Assembly (NCBI GenBank): GCA_046297935.1
Contig: JBKBHA010000002.1
Span: 519,375-583,374, forward strand
Length of the DNA: 64,000 bases
Source of the DNA: CAYMZZ01 sp046297935
GTDB lineage: Bacteria; Bacteroidota; Bacteroidia; Chitinophagales; Chitinophagaceae
Direction: 5' to 3'
Of the stretch, positions 17,773 to 26,597 are shown one piece after another. The position numbers were made by a program, and so were the translations under genes. How positions within the stretch are numbered: position 1 is the first letter of the stretch; each line of letters begins with the position of its first letter. The notes under the pieces were generated by a model. The model saw only the letters and a program-made list of their open reading frames with translations, was not told where the DNA came from and ran no database searches.

Positions 17773-18618
17773 ATGAAGACATTTTTTGCACTCGTCCTGA
17801 CCCTGATCTTTAGCTGCCATGCCACTGCACAGTACTATTTTGACGATTTCAGGGCAACAGCCGATCTTGAAACCGCTATGAAGGGTTACCTGAACGCAAA
17901 CGTGGCAAGCTTCGTTGCAATTGGATATGACCAGCGCGGCAACAGAAATCGCGATTTCCAGGAAACTCATACCATCAACACCACCGACAGGAGCTGGCGT
18001 AAAGTGAGCCGCAATGGATTTTCGGTGATACGACAAACATTTCGATTTTCGAATAACGGCCTTTTATCGAGCATTTCCGACAGCAGCAATGGCATCACTA
18101 CCCTGACTGAATTTGAATATGGAATGTCGGGTATTACTGCCGTAAATATCATCGCGTCCGATTCAGCAAGCGAGTTCAATCGAAGAGAAAAGCGACTATA
18201 CCAGTACAGCCCTTCCGGCGTGCCCGTATCATTGTTGCGAATTATTGACGACAGAGACACGATTCGTTTTAAACTGATAGCCGACGAAAAAAACCGTATC
18301 GTAGAGGAACGGTTAGACCGGCCAGGCTCCAATGCCAGCAATGATTTTGTGTATTACTACTACAATGATCAGGATCAACTGACTGATCTGGTTCGATACG
18401 ATAAATTTTTAAAGAAATTGATGCCCGAACGGATGTTTGAGTACGATGCCGAGGGCCGCGTGATCCAAATGATCACGATGTTATCGACCCGTTCCGGCGA
18501 TTTTCTGACCTGGCGCTACGCGTACAACTCCCAGGGACTGAAGTCGCGGGAAGCCCTGTTTAACCGCCAGAGGGAACAAACCGGTCGCATCGACTTTAGT
18601 TACAGTTTTTCGCAATAA
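17773..18618 (+). CDS. Secreted protein with YD/RHS-like strand repeats
   Basis: This 281-residue protein has a signal peptide (MKTFFALVLTLIFSCHATAQ, cut near residue 20). The mature part contains repeated motifs of the type EFEYG, YQYSPSG, YYYYNDQDQLTDLVRYD, FEYDAEGRVIQM and YAYNSQGL. They resemble the short-strand pattern of YD/RHS repeats, as in a small beta-solenoid. No catalytic motif is recognised. It stands alone with its own promoter. A similar C-terminal region is seen in the lipoprotein at 22062-23603. Confidence 0.75.
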   Translation: MKTFFALVLTLIFSCHATAQYYFDDFRATADLETAMKGYLNANVASFVAIGYDQRGNRNRDFQETHTINTTDRSWRKVSRNGFSVIRQTFRFSNNGLLSSISDSSNGITTLTEFEYGMSGITAVNIIASDSASEFNRREKRLYQYSPSGVPVSLLRIIDDRDTIRFKLIADEKNRIVEERLDRPGSNASNDFVYYYYNDQDQLTDLVRYDKFLKKLMPERMFEYDAEGRVIQMITMLSTRSGDFLTWRYAYNSQGLKSREALFNRQREQTGRIDFSYSFSQ

Positions 18619-18758
18619 TTCGACCTCCCGAGCCAACATTTCCACCAAAACGATTGTCATAGTCGTCGTAGCCAGGCCATTCGCCGGAATAGACCGTTGA
18701 TTGACCGGCTATGGGAATTCCTTAACATAAGTTAATCGCAGCAACACGGGCGGTATCC

Positions 18759-18766
18759 TACTTTTG
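18759..18766 (+). promoter_or_regulatory. -7 element TACTTTTG of the TonB receptor operon
   Basis: TACTTTTG matches TAnnTTTG. Its last G is the first base of an in-frame GTG at 18766 that would give a seven-residue longer protein. Because the -7 box overlaps that GTG, the ATG at 18787 must be the real start. Confidence 0.6.
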
Positions 18767-18786
18767 TGCCGCTCAAAAAACCTCTT

Positions 18787-21111
18787 ATGAAGAAGATCGT
18801 CAGTCTGGCATTAGTTCTTTCCGTTTTCCTGTTAGCCTCCGCCCAAACCGGCACTGAAAAATTCACCCTCAGCGGTACCATCAAATCCAAGAAAAAAGGA
18901 GAAACAATCATTGGCGCCAGTGTACGTGTAGGCAATACCGGCACCAGCAGCAATGAATATGGCTTCTATTCAATCACGCTTCCCGCCGGCAGTTACAATC
19001 TGGAGGTCACTGCAGTGGGTCTTCAACCTTTTTCGCAAACAATCCAACTCAACAAAGATCTCCGTCAGGATATTTTGCTGGACGATGAAATCAAGAGTCT
19101 TGAGAATGTGGTAGTAACTGCACAATCAAAGGGCCGCAGCATCAGCAGCCCGCAGATGGGTGTGGAGCGCATCAGTACAAAAGACATTAAAAACATTCCG
19201 GTGTTGCTGGGCGAACGGGATATTTTGAAGACCATACAACTACTACCCGGTATTAAGTCGGCGGGCGATGGCAATAGCGGCTTTTATGTGAGAGGAGGAG
19301 CTGGAGATCAGAACCTGATTTTGTTGGATGAGGCGCCAGTTTATAACGCTTCGCACCTGTTGGGCTTCTTCAGCACTTTCAATTCTGATGCGGTAAAAGA
19401 CATGACCGTTTATAAAGGAGGCATGCCTGCTCAATATGGTGGTCGTCTGTCGTCGGTGGTCGACATCAAAATGAACGATGGCAACAATCAGGACTATAAT
19501 GTGAGCGGTGGTGTGGGATTGATTTCTGCCAAGTTGAATGTGGAAGGTCCCATTCAAAAAGATCGATCTTCGTTTCTGGTAACAGGACGACGCACTTATG
19601 CCGACATGTTTTTAAAGCTCTCAAGCGATTCTACCATCAATCGCAACATACTCTACTTTTACGACCTCAACGCGAAATTAAACTATCAGCTCGGCGATCG
19701 CGATCGTCTCTATCTGTCGGGCTATTTCGGCAAAGATCGTCTGGGAGTAGGCGAAACATTTGGTATTGAATGGGGCAACGGTACCGGCACCCTCCGATGG
19801 AACCATATTTTCAATAACAAGCTTTTCAAAAACACCTCGCTGATCTTCAGCAACTACAAGTACCTTATTAACATTCGGTCGGGTGGCGATGATTTCGATA
19901 TTTTTTCGCAGATACAGGACTGGAACCTGAAACAGGAATACCAGTGGAATGCCAGTACCCGCAACAATATCCGTTTTGGTTTCAATACCATTTACCATAC
20001 CATTACGCCCGGCGAAGTGGATGCAAAAAATTCTCAGAGCGTCAATTCGGCGGCATTGCAAAAACGCTATTCATGGGAAAATGCCGTTTTTATTACCAAC
20101 ACCTGGAAAGCTTCGTCGAAATTTAATCTTACATACGGCCTGCGCGCTTCGTCTTTCAGCATTCTTGGCGAAGGCGACTATTTCAAGATAGACGAGGACG
20201 GAAACGTAACCGATACCCGCACGTATAAAAAAGGCGAATTTGTAAAAACCTACTTTAATCTGGAACCAAGACTGGCTGCAAGCTACGTGTTTAGTCCGGT
20301 TAGTTCGTTAAAGGCTTCGTATGTACGCAATACACAGAACCTACACCTGGTATCTAACTCAACTTCATCGAACCCCACCGACAAATGGATTGCCAGTACC
20401 AATATCATCAAACCGGAAATTTCTGACCAGGTATCGATCGGTTATTACCGCGACCTGTTTGATCGTAGTTGGGAGTTGAGTGTGGAAACCTATTTCAAGA
20501 CCATGCAAAACCAGATTGACTATCGCGATGGGGCCGATATCTTCGCCAACAACGATGCAATTGAAACACAATTACTGTTTGGGAAAGGCCGGGCCTATGG
20601 CATAGAATTCCTTTTTAAGAAAAAAGCAGGCAAATTTACCGGCTGGTTGAGTTATACGCTTTCAAAAACCGAAAGAAAGATCAACGGCATCAACAACAAT
20701 GAATGGTACAATGCCCGCCAGGATCGCACACACGATGTGGCACTGGTGGGAACCTATCAGATTTCACCCCGCTGGACCGTTTCTGCAACCTGGGTATATT
20801 ATACCGGCGACGCGGTCACTTTCCCTGCCGGAAAGTACAGGGTCGACGATCAGACGATATTTTACTATACCGAACGGAATGGCTACCGGATGCCAGATTA
20901 TCATCGTCTCGATCTCGGCGCTACCTGGGCCCTTAAGAAAAAGAAGCGTTGGGAGTCGGAACTGACTTTCAGCCTTTATAATGCATACGGTCGTGAAAAT
21001 GCATTTGCCATCAATTTCCGCGACAACCCTGATGATCCCAATCGAACCGAAGCCGTGCGTTATGCCCTGTTTAAATTCATTCCTTCCATTTCCTACAATT
21101 TTAAATTCTAA
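18787..21111 (+). CDS. TonB-dependent outer membrane receptor
   Basis: This 774-residue protein has a signal peptide (about residues 1-20), a carboxypeptidase-regulatory-like beta-sandwich (about 24-105, with GASVRVGNTGTSSNEYGFYS), a plug domain (about 115-235, with GFYVRGGAGDQNLILLDEAPVY) and a 22-strand-type barrel ending in an aromatic residue (SYNFKF). It is shorter than SusC proteins and no SusD gene follows, so this is not a standard polysaccharide utilisation pair. The next gene encodes a DUF4249 lipoprotein; that pairing is common in Bacteroidota. The cargo is unknown, and siderophore, metal or peptide are all possible. Confidence 0.92.
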   Translation: MKKIVSLALVLSVFLLASAQTGTEKFTLSGTIKSKKKGETIIGASVRVGNTGTSSNEYGFYSITLPAGSYNLEVTAVGLQPFSQTIQLNKDLRQDILLDDEIKSLENVVVTAQSKGRSISSPQMGVERISTKDIKNIPVLLGERDILKTIQLLPGIKSAGDGNSGFYVRGGAGDQNLILLDEAPVYNASHLLGFFSTFNSDAVKDMTVYKGGMPAQYGGRLSSVVDIKMNDGNNQDYNVSGGVGLISAKLNVEGPIQKDRSSFLVTGRRTYADMFLKLSSDSTINRNILYFYDLNAKLNYQLGDRDRLYLSGYFGKDRLGVGETFGIEWGNGTGTLRWNHIFNNKLFKNTSLIFSNYKYLINIRSGGDDFDIFSQIQDWNLKQEYQWNASTRNNIRFGFNTIYHTITPGEVDAKNSQSVNSAALQKRYSWENAVFITNTWKASSKFNLTYGLRASSFSILGEGDYFKIDEDGNVTDTRTYKKGEFVKTYFNLEPRLAASYVFSPVSSLKASYVRNTQNLHLVSNSTSSNPTDKWIASTNIIKPEISDQVSIGYYRDLFDRSWELSVETYFKTMQNQIDYRDGADIFANNDAIETQLLFGKGRAYGIEFLFKKKAGKFTGWLSYTLSKTERKINGINNNEWYNARQDRTHDVALVGTYQISPRWTVSATWVYYTGDAVTFPAGKYRVDDQTIFYYTERNGYRMPDYHRLDLGATWALKKKKRWESELTFSLYNAYGRENAFAINFRDNPDDPNRTEAVRYALFKFIPSISYNFKF

Positions 21112-21115
21112 CGTT

Positions 21116-21919
21116 ATGCGAAAGCAATTATATATACTTGGTTTTTTCGTGATCGCGCTCAGTTCCTGCGAAAAAGTAATCGATGTTGATCTAAACGATG
21201 CGGAAAAAAAGTTTGTCGTAGAAGCGAATCTCGCTGATCAGCCAGGCTCTGCCCTCGTACGCCTGAGTCAGACACGAAACTTCGACGAAGACAACGATTT
21301 CCCCGGCATCAGTGGTGCCACCGTCACCATTGCCGAAACAGGAGGCGCCACTTATACTTTGACAGAAGGTAACGCCGGCGAATACGGCCACCCCACCCTG
21401 CAGGCAATTTCTGGAAAGACCTATACCCTTTCGGTACAGATCAATGGACAAACTTTCACATCCGTCTGCAGCACGCCCGTGGCAGTGGAAATCGACAGCC
21501 TTTTTGTAACCGACGAAATTCTTTTTGGTGAGGCTCAAAAAACGGTCAATGTTCGCTTTCAGGAACCGCCCGGCCGCGGACAGGCCTATCGGTTTATTCA
21601 ATACATCAATGACAAGAAAGAAAAACAGATACTGGTAAGTAACGACGACTATATCGATGGCCGACTTGTTACATCCAAGCTGTTCTATTTTGCCGATGAA
21701 GACGAAAATGAAGAGCCGATTAAATCAGGCGACGATATCCGGGTAGAATTCCTGAGCATTGACCCATCGGTTTATCTCTATTGGTTCAGTCTGGCCAGGT
21801 CCTCCACCGGAGGTAGTCAGCAAGGCACACCTTCCAATCCCGTGAGCAATATCGAAGGCGGAGCGCTGGGTTATTTCAGCACTCACTGTCTTCGTACCGG
21901 AACGCTGGTGGTTCCCTAA
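21116..21919 (+). CDS. DUF4249 family lipoprotein, partner of the TonB receptor
   Basis: This 267-residue protein begins 4 bp after the receptor stop codon, so the two form an operon. A lipoprotein signal with lipobox-like ALSSC places Cys near residue 18. The following VIDVDLNDAEKKFVVEANL and SGATVTIAE segments are typical of DUF4249, an Ig-like beta domain found beside TonB receptors. It probably sits at the outer membrane and helps ligand capture, by analogy with SusD-like partners. A longer reading frame starting at 20981 is rejected because it overlaps the receptor gene. Confidence 0.88.
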   Translation: MRKQLYILGFFVIALSSCEKVIDVDLNDAEKKFVVEANLADQPGSALVRLSQTRNFDEDNDFPGISGATVTIAETGGATYTLTEGNAGEYGHPTLQAISGKTYTLSVQINGQTFTSVCSTPVAVEIDSLFVTDEILFGEAQKTVNVRFQEPPGRGQAYRFIQYINDKKEKQILVSNDDYIDGRLVTSKLFYFADEDENEEPIKSGDDIRVEFLSIDPSVYLYWFSLARSSTGGSQQGTPSNPVSNIEGGALGYFSTHCLRTGTLVVP

Positions 21920-21971
21920 CGAAGGGGTGTCGGCGAAAACAGCTGGGCTTTTAGGGCTTGATTATACGAAG

Positions 21972-22035
21972 TTCGCGGAGTGCGTGTTGCTGCGAAGGCA
22001 TTAAACCTGCTTCGCTTGAAACATCACTCCGCGAA
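21972..22035. repeat. Inverted repeat between convergent genes
   Basis: TTCGCGGAGTG at 21972-21982 and its exact complement CACTCCGCGAA at 22025-22035 are separated by 42 bp, which also contain a smaller CTGCGAAG / CTTCGC pair. It lies between two convergent genes and could end transcription from both sides, although no T tract follows. Confidence 0.5.
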
Positions 22036-22061
22036 CCCTGCGTAAAATAATCCTGCCTCTC

Positions 22062-23603
22062 CTAATAAACAAATGACTCCCGGTAGTTGTATAGATGTTG
22101 CCCTGTTACCGGGTTTCGATGAGAAGTCAGTAGTTCGGTCGGATAGCCAAACTCATTGTAACTGTACTCAAACTGGTAGGGCTCTGATTCAGCATATTCG
22201 TTTACATATACGGTCGTCTGTTGTTTACGGTTGTAAACACTGTACACAAATCGCTTTTCATCCGGCAATCCAATAAACTGAAAAGGATTGATCGACTGAT
22301 CATAGTTGTAAAGAGATTCCTGCAGGTTGCCATTATTGCTGGCATAAGTGCTTTTCAACATCCTGCCTTTATCGAATTCGCCCAAAAACTGATAGCGGAG
22401 CGCTGAAAAGTTGTACTCGTAAGAAGCTCCCACCTGTGCAATTTGGACACGATCATACCGGTCGGCATATGTGAGGTACTGCAACTGAATATGAGTAATG
22501 CTATCGCCTTGCTGAATTCGAATCAAAGAAAGCCGGCCATCGGCATTGTATTGATAGCTACTGTTGCCAATCTGTTCCTGCTTTTCATTTTTCCGAATCA
22601 CGCGTGAAATCTTTCCATTGTTGTACTCGGCTTCTTCCGTCATTGCTACAAAGGGCGTGTTATCCGGCGTCTTTCGAAAATGTAATACTTTTTGCAGTTG
22701 ACCATTTGCCGAGTATTGAAATTCCGTTTTGGTTTCGGCCACCCAGGCGTTATTCACCCAGCGACTTCCAAAAATCTGTTTCAGCTTTCGCGGATTGGCA
22801 GATATTTGAAGTTGATAGATCTGACCCTCTTCAATATCGGCTGTGTCGAGCAGCAACTCTGCCACCTGACCCCACTTGACCATGCGAAATTGATGGCGTA
22901 CAGCGGATGCCGGCAGCTCCAATTCGAACAAACCACCTGATGTACTCATTGGCAAACTGCTTACCTGATTCTGTGCATCCCAGCTATTGAGCTGGATAAA
23001 GGCGGGTATGCTGTCGTAAACAATATCGCCTATTTTAACAATAGGATGAATCCTGATCTTTTTTTGCTGCACTGGCGGATCGTTGGGATCGGTGGGTTGG
23101 TTGAAAGTCCCTTCAGGATATCCAAACATTGACTCCCTGTCGGCCGCTGTAACGGGCAACAGCTCCACATTGACAACACTAATGTTCTGCTGCGCGTTGG
23201 AAAAATCAATGGCAAGCGGGCGATTGACCTGTTGGGCTTTGGCAAAGCCTGCCAGCGGTGTAGCAAAACGAACAAGGCCGGTTTTTCGCGCCAACAGAAA
23301 TTTCTCCAGTTTGTAGCTGCCATTGGGTAGAATAAGGCGGGAACTGTACCATCCGCCAGAGTCGATCAGCGCGAGTTTCTGATTTACGAGGACTGGCTCA
23401 TCGGCTGCATTTCGAATGCTGATAATAAATTCCAGATCGCCAGCCGCTTCTGCAAGATTTGCAAGCCCGGAAGGCTTGAACTGCAATGTGAAATGGCTCG
23501 GTGGTGGAGGGCCGGGATTAGGTGCAGGATCTTTGTCCGTTTTTGTACAAGACAAAAAGAAAATTGTGCTAACGATAGTAGATAAAATGGCTATACGTTT
23601 CAT
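22062..23603 (-). CDS. Lipoprotein with Ig-like N-terminus and YD-like C-terminus
   Basis: This 513-residue protein has a lipoprotein signal (STIFFLSC, Cys at residue 19) and a Pro-rich linker (DPAPNPGPPPP). Residues 40-270 look like one or two beta-sandwich domains. Residues 275-513 carry repeated motifs of the type TEFQYSANGQLQKV, SSYQYNADGRLSLI and YQFEYSYNEFGYP, resembling YD/RHS repeats. It is probably exposed on the cell surface. No enzymatic motif is seen. I do not recognise a named family. Confidence 0.75.
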   Translation of the reverse strand: MKRIAILSTIVSTIFFLSCTKTDKDPAPNPGPPPPSHFTLQFKPSGLANLAEAAGDLEFIISIRNAADEPVLVNQKLALIDSGGWYSSRLILPNGSYKLEKFLLARKTGLVRFATPLAGFAKAQQVNRPLAIDFSNAQQNISVVNVELLPVTAADRESMFGYPEGTFNQPTDPNDPPVQQKKIRIHPIVKIGDIVYDSIPAFIQLNSWDAQNQVSSLPMSTSGGLFELELPASAVRHQFRMVKWGQVAELLLDTADIEEGQIYQLQISANPRKLKQIFGSRWVNNAWVAETKTEFQYSANGQLQKVLHFRKTPDNTPFVAMTEEAEYNNGKISRVIRKNEKQEQIGNSSYQYNADGRLSLIRIQQGDSITHIQLQYLTYADRYDRVQIAQVGASYEYNFSALRYQFLGEFDKGRMLKSTYASNNGNLQESLYNYDQSINPFQFIGLPDEKRFVYSVYNRKQQTTVYVNEYAESEPYQFEYSYNEFGYPTELLTSHRNPVTGQHLYNYRESFVY

Positions 23604-23925
23604 ACCAGTGATGTTGGGGAATTTCGAAGCCTGAACGTCAGGCTGTTTTCCGGTTAATAAAACTTTTTACAAAACTGATATGGATTCGGCCATAACAAAA
23701 GCCAACAGTGAATGAACCGTTGCCTGCCGTTCATCAACTGTACAAAATAGGTTGCCAGTTGCACAAAGATTCTATTTAATTGATTTTCATTCAATAAGAG
23801 ATGTAAAATCGCGACGAAAATTTCGACAAAATCGCCGCGCGACCATCTTTCCATCCGTTTATCCCGAACAGCATATTTCGGTTTTATTGGCATCATTTTT
23901 TCTTTTGTATAAAAAACGCTGCGAT
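23604..23925. other. Intergenic interval without recognisable gene
   Basis: The 322 bp between the divergently placed lipoprotein gene and a small plus-strand gene hold no convincing gene. An imperfect GCCTGAACGTCAGGC palindrome lies near 23630, and two AT-rich stretches (23755-23800, 23890-23920) could be promoters. Confidence 0.5.
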
Positions 23926-24129
23926 ATGTTGTCATCCAAAACTTCACCCACTACCCGCAAGCTGGTTCTTCGATTTGTTTTAGATCATGTTGATTTCAGG
24001 AAAAGGTCCCTTTATTTGCAAGAGATCATTCGCATGGGGCGTAAAGATGACTGCTGGCGCAAGGCGCTGCTGATCTTCCTTGACAGTCCATTTCACACCC
24101 TCAATAAAAATCAAATTCTGCTTAATTAG
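23926..24129 (+). CDS. Small basic protein, function unknown
   Basis: A 67-residue frame from the ATG at 23926 encodes a basic protein (LSSKTSPTTRKLVLRF, then FRKRSLYLQEI and MGRKDDCWRKALLIFLD). Codon use is plausible and a long bidirectional terminator lies about 50 bp downstream, which favours a real gene. There is no membrane helix or signal peptide. I do not recognise the family. A spurious frame is possible. Confidence 0.45.
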   Translation: MLSSKTSPTTRKLVLRFVLDHVDFRKRSLYLQEIIRMGRKDDCWRKALLIFLDSPFHTLNKNQILLN

Positions 24130-24180
24130 ACGGTTTCGGCATCGCCAATTCCGTTAGCAAAATATAGTACTGGTAATACA

Positions 24181-24233
24181 ACAACCTAAAATAAAAAGCC
24201 ACCTTACCGGTGGCTTTTTATTTTAGGTTGTTG
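24181..24233. terminator. Long perfect hairpin terminator between convergent genes
   Basis: ACAACCTAAAATAAAAAGCC plus ACC pairs perfectly with its complement across a TTAC loop, giving a stem of about 23 bp with A and T runs on both sides. It can terminate the small gene on the plus strand and the lipoprotein gene on the minus strand. Confidence 0.88.
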
Positions 24234-24237
24234 TAAG

Positions 24238-24987
24238 TTAGGTATGGCCTAATCGTGGATCATCATAATAATCGTTTACCTGGTTCGGATTAGCTTTCCT
24301 GAGCTCGCCTATGGGCACCAGATTTTCCACTTTATTTCCCGGCGTATCTTCCTGATAAATATTGTTCCATAGTAAACCAGTGCTGGTAATTTCTACTTTC
24401 GACGTTTCACCATCGGCGTCCCGGTCATCAAGTGCGCGAGCTGCAGTTGCCGAATTGCCTGAGAAGATTACCGTTTTACACTTCATGTTGACCAAGTGAG
24501 CGCGATTACCATCAATGATGCTTATCCATTGCAAAGCACCCGTTGAGCCTGGGCCGTCCGCCGCCATTGTAATCTTTACGCCGTCGGCCATTATCAGGCT
24601 GGTGCGGGCGCCATTTCGATCTTTCATATGCTTGCCGTTTAAATTCTGATGATTGGCCACCAACATGTCCTGGCCGCCTGCCGAGCTAATTCCCCAATAA
24701 CTGATCGAGAAACCGGCGTAGCCCGGGTCAGACACTATAACCCTGTCGGGTTCTATAGCAATGCGGGTGCCATCGCCAGCTGTGTAAATAATGGTCCCAG
24801 CTGTTACGTCGGTGCTCAGGCCATAAGACGGTGTAACAGACGTACAAGTCACCGGATCAGGCAGTTGCGGGGTCTCCTCTTCTGAACTTTTTTTGCATGA
24901 GAAAAGTACGGTGACCGATAAGCCGGCCACTGTTAAGAAATAGCGCAAGGTATTTGCATGCCGGGAGGCTTTTGTGGTCAATTTCAT
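24238..24987 (-). CDS. Putative lipoprotein, function unknown
   Basis: This 249-residue protein has a signal with lipobox-like VLFSC (Cys near residue 31), then a Glu/Pro-rich linker. The mature part is rich in Gly, Asp and Thr with short strands (GTIIYTAGDGTRIAIEPD, TKVEI-like segments), which suggests a beta-rich surface protein. A Tyr/Asp segment (NQVNDYYDD) ends the protein. I recognise no family. The gene diverges from the YqgE gene. Confidence 0.65.
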   Translation of the reverse strand: MKLTTKASRHANTLRYFLTVAGLSVTVLFSCKKSSEEETPQLPDPVTCTSVTPSYGLSTDVTAGTIIYTAGDGTRIAIEPDRVIVSDPGYAGFSISYWGISSAGGQDMLVANHQNLNGKHMKDRNGARTSLIMADGVKITMAADGPGSTGALQWISIIDGNRAHLVNMKCKTVIFSGNSATAARALDDRDADGETSKVEITSTGLLWNNIYQEDTPGNKVENLVPIGELRKANPNQVNDYYDDPRLGHT

Positions 24988-25068
24988 ATTAAAGGTGATT
25001 TCAGGTTAATCGGTTCGCTCCTGATAAGGTCATCACCGTTGGGCTGTAATTTTGGTGGAGCAGATGCT

Positions 25069-25076
25069 TAATTTTG
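25069..25076 (+). promoter_or_regulatory. -7 element TAATTTTG only 4 nt before the YqgE start codon
   Basis: TAATTTTG matches TAnnTTTG and ends at 25076, while the ATG is at 25081. If used, the transcript would begin at or next to the start codon. The upstream TTTG at 25051 gives a spacer of only 14 nt, so the -33 element is uncertain. Confidence 0.45.
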
Positions 25077-25080
25077 AAGA

Positions 25081-25515
25081 ATGAAGCCCGGTCAGATTAT
25101 CAAAAGCAGCTCACAACTAGACGGCAGCTATTTCGAAAACAGTCGGATTCTGATTGCAGAATACAACGAAAAAGGTGCACTCGGTTTCCTCCTGAACCGG
25201 CCATTTTCGCGCTCGTTAAATGAACTGGTGGAGTTCCGGCATAGTCCGCCCTTTCCCCTATTCGAAGGCGGACCTGTAGACCAGGAACATCTGTTTATTG
25301 TACATCGACGGCCCGACCTGATTGCTGGCAGCCGACCTGTGAACGATAAGTTGTTTATCGGGGGCGACATGAACGCCGCCGTGAAATATATAAACAATAA
25401 GACCCTTCAGCCGGGTGATATATTTATTTTCGTTGGATACTGTGGCTGGAACAAAGGCGAACTGGACGCAGAAATGGAAGAAGGAAGCTGGTTCGCCGAT
25501 GATGGGAGCATTTAA
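25081..25515 (+). CDS. YqgE/AlgH family protein, short C-terminus
   Basis: This 144-residue protein matches the YqgE/AlgH (UPF0301) family: SRILIAEYNEKGALGFLLN, GGPV, LFIGGDMNAAV and VGYCGWNKGELDAE(M) in the right order. Most members have about 180-190 residues; this one ends directly after the SWF segment and lacks the usual last 40 residues. The start agrees with the family's KPG N-terminus. Some relatives have been linked to alginate regulation, but the biochemical role is unknown. Confidence 0.87.
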   Translation: MKPGQIIKSSSQLDGSYFENSRILIAEYNEKGALGFLLNRPFSRSLNELVEFRHSPPFPLFEGGPVDQEHLFIVHRRPDLIAGSRPVNDKLFIGGDMNAAVKYINNKTLQPGDIFIFVGYCGWNKGELDAEMEEGSWFADDGSI

Positions 25516-25582
25516 AATTAAACGCAACCCCGGCGAAAGGTAAATGCCACAAAATCAACTGCAGCTTAAAAATTGATGAGAA

Positions 25583-26578
25583 ATGAATTATAGTTGGCTC
25601 TACCAGAGAAAAAAAACCCTGGTCCGTAAAGGCATTGTCCCTGGCATCAATATCAGACTACCGTACAAACGAATAATTTCACTCTTTACAGCCACCATGA
25701 CGACATTCAGCCTGTTGAGCCAAACTGCCATTCCCCTGTATCCGGGCGTTATACCCAATAGCCACGATGTGGCGAACGAAGAAACCAGAGAAGACCACGA
25801 CGACCGGGTACGTATTGCTAAAATTTCTGTGCCAACGATTACGCCTTTTCTTCCTGCTTCAGACAAAGCCAACGGCACCGCAGTACTCATTTTTCCGGGT
25901 GGTGGTTATGCCATTAATGCTATAAAGCACGAAGGGTACGATGTGGCAAGGAAGTTGAACGAATGGGGTATCGCCGCCTTTGTTGTTAAATACCGCGTTC
26001 TCGATAAGCGTACGATGCCCGACCCTTCCATTGGTCCGCTACAGGATGCTCAGCAGGCGATCCTAATGGTTCGAAAGAACGCGAAGCAATGGAATATCGA
26101 CGCCGGAAGAATCGGCATTTTCGGATTTTCGGCCGGAGGGCACCTTGCTTCCACCCTGGGCACCCATTTTGACTCAATCCTCGTTCCCAATCCCGAACAC
26201 CTGTCGGCCCGCCCCGATTTTATGGTTCTCGCCTATCCTGTTATCAGCACCGACAGCAGCATCTGGCACGAGGGCTCTTTTGAAAATTTGTTGGGAAAAA
26301 ATCCCGACGCAGCTGCTTTGCTAAACTACTCTAATGAAAAGCAGGTAAAAGCCGACACGCCTCCCAGTTTTGTAATGCATGCTGCCGACGACAAAACTGT
26401 GCCGGTGGCAAACAGTATTCGATTTTTCGAAGCCCTTCAACGATCGGGAGTCGCTTCCGAATTGCACTTATATGAAAAAGGCGGGCACGGCTTCGGCATG
26501 TTCAATGCGCGCAGTGCCGACGACTGGATGGAGCGTTTAAAGAACTGGCTGAAGACTCATCACTGGGTCCGTCAGTAG
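25583..26578 (+). CDS. Alpha/beta hydrolase, acetyl esterase-like
   Basis: This 331-residue protein has an alpha/beta hydrolase fold of the esterase/lipase type seen in acetylxylan esterase-like proteins. The oxyanion motif is FPGGGYAIN (about residue 108), the nucleophile Ser lies in GFSAGG (about residue 186), the acid is in HAADDKTVP and the His in GGHGFGMF. A hydrophobic stretch near residues 30-45 (IISLFTATMTTFSLLSQ) resembles a signal peptide, so an internal ATG near 25697 may be the true start. It is probably secreted and removes acyl groups from carbohydrates; the substrate is inferred. Confidence 0.85.
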   Translation: MNYSWLYQRKKTLVRKGIVPGINIRLPYKRIISLFTATMTTFSLLSQTAIPLYPGVIPNSHDVANEETREDHDDRVRIAKISVPTITPFLPASDKANGTAVLIFPGGGYAINAIKHEGYDVARKLNEWGIAAFVVKYRVLDKRTMPDPSIGPLQDAQQAILMVRKNAKQWNIDAGRIGIFGFSAGGHLASTLGTHFDSILVPNPEHLSARPDFMVLAYPVISTDSSIWHEGSFENLLGKNPDAAALLNYSNEKQVKADTPPSFVMHAADDKTVPVANSIRFFEALQRSGVASELHLYEKGGHGFGMFNARSADDWMERLKNWLKTHHWVRQ

Positions 26579-26597
26579 TTATAAATCGACAATTGGG

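Noticed and set aside
18787..21919. SusC/SusD polysaccharide utilisation pair
   Set aside because: The receptor is shorter than SusC proteins and its partner is DUF4249, without the SusD TPR fold; no glycoside hydrolase genes accompany it.
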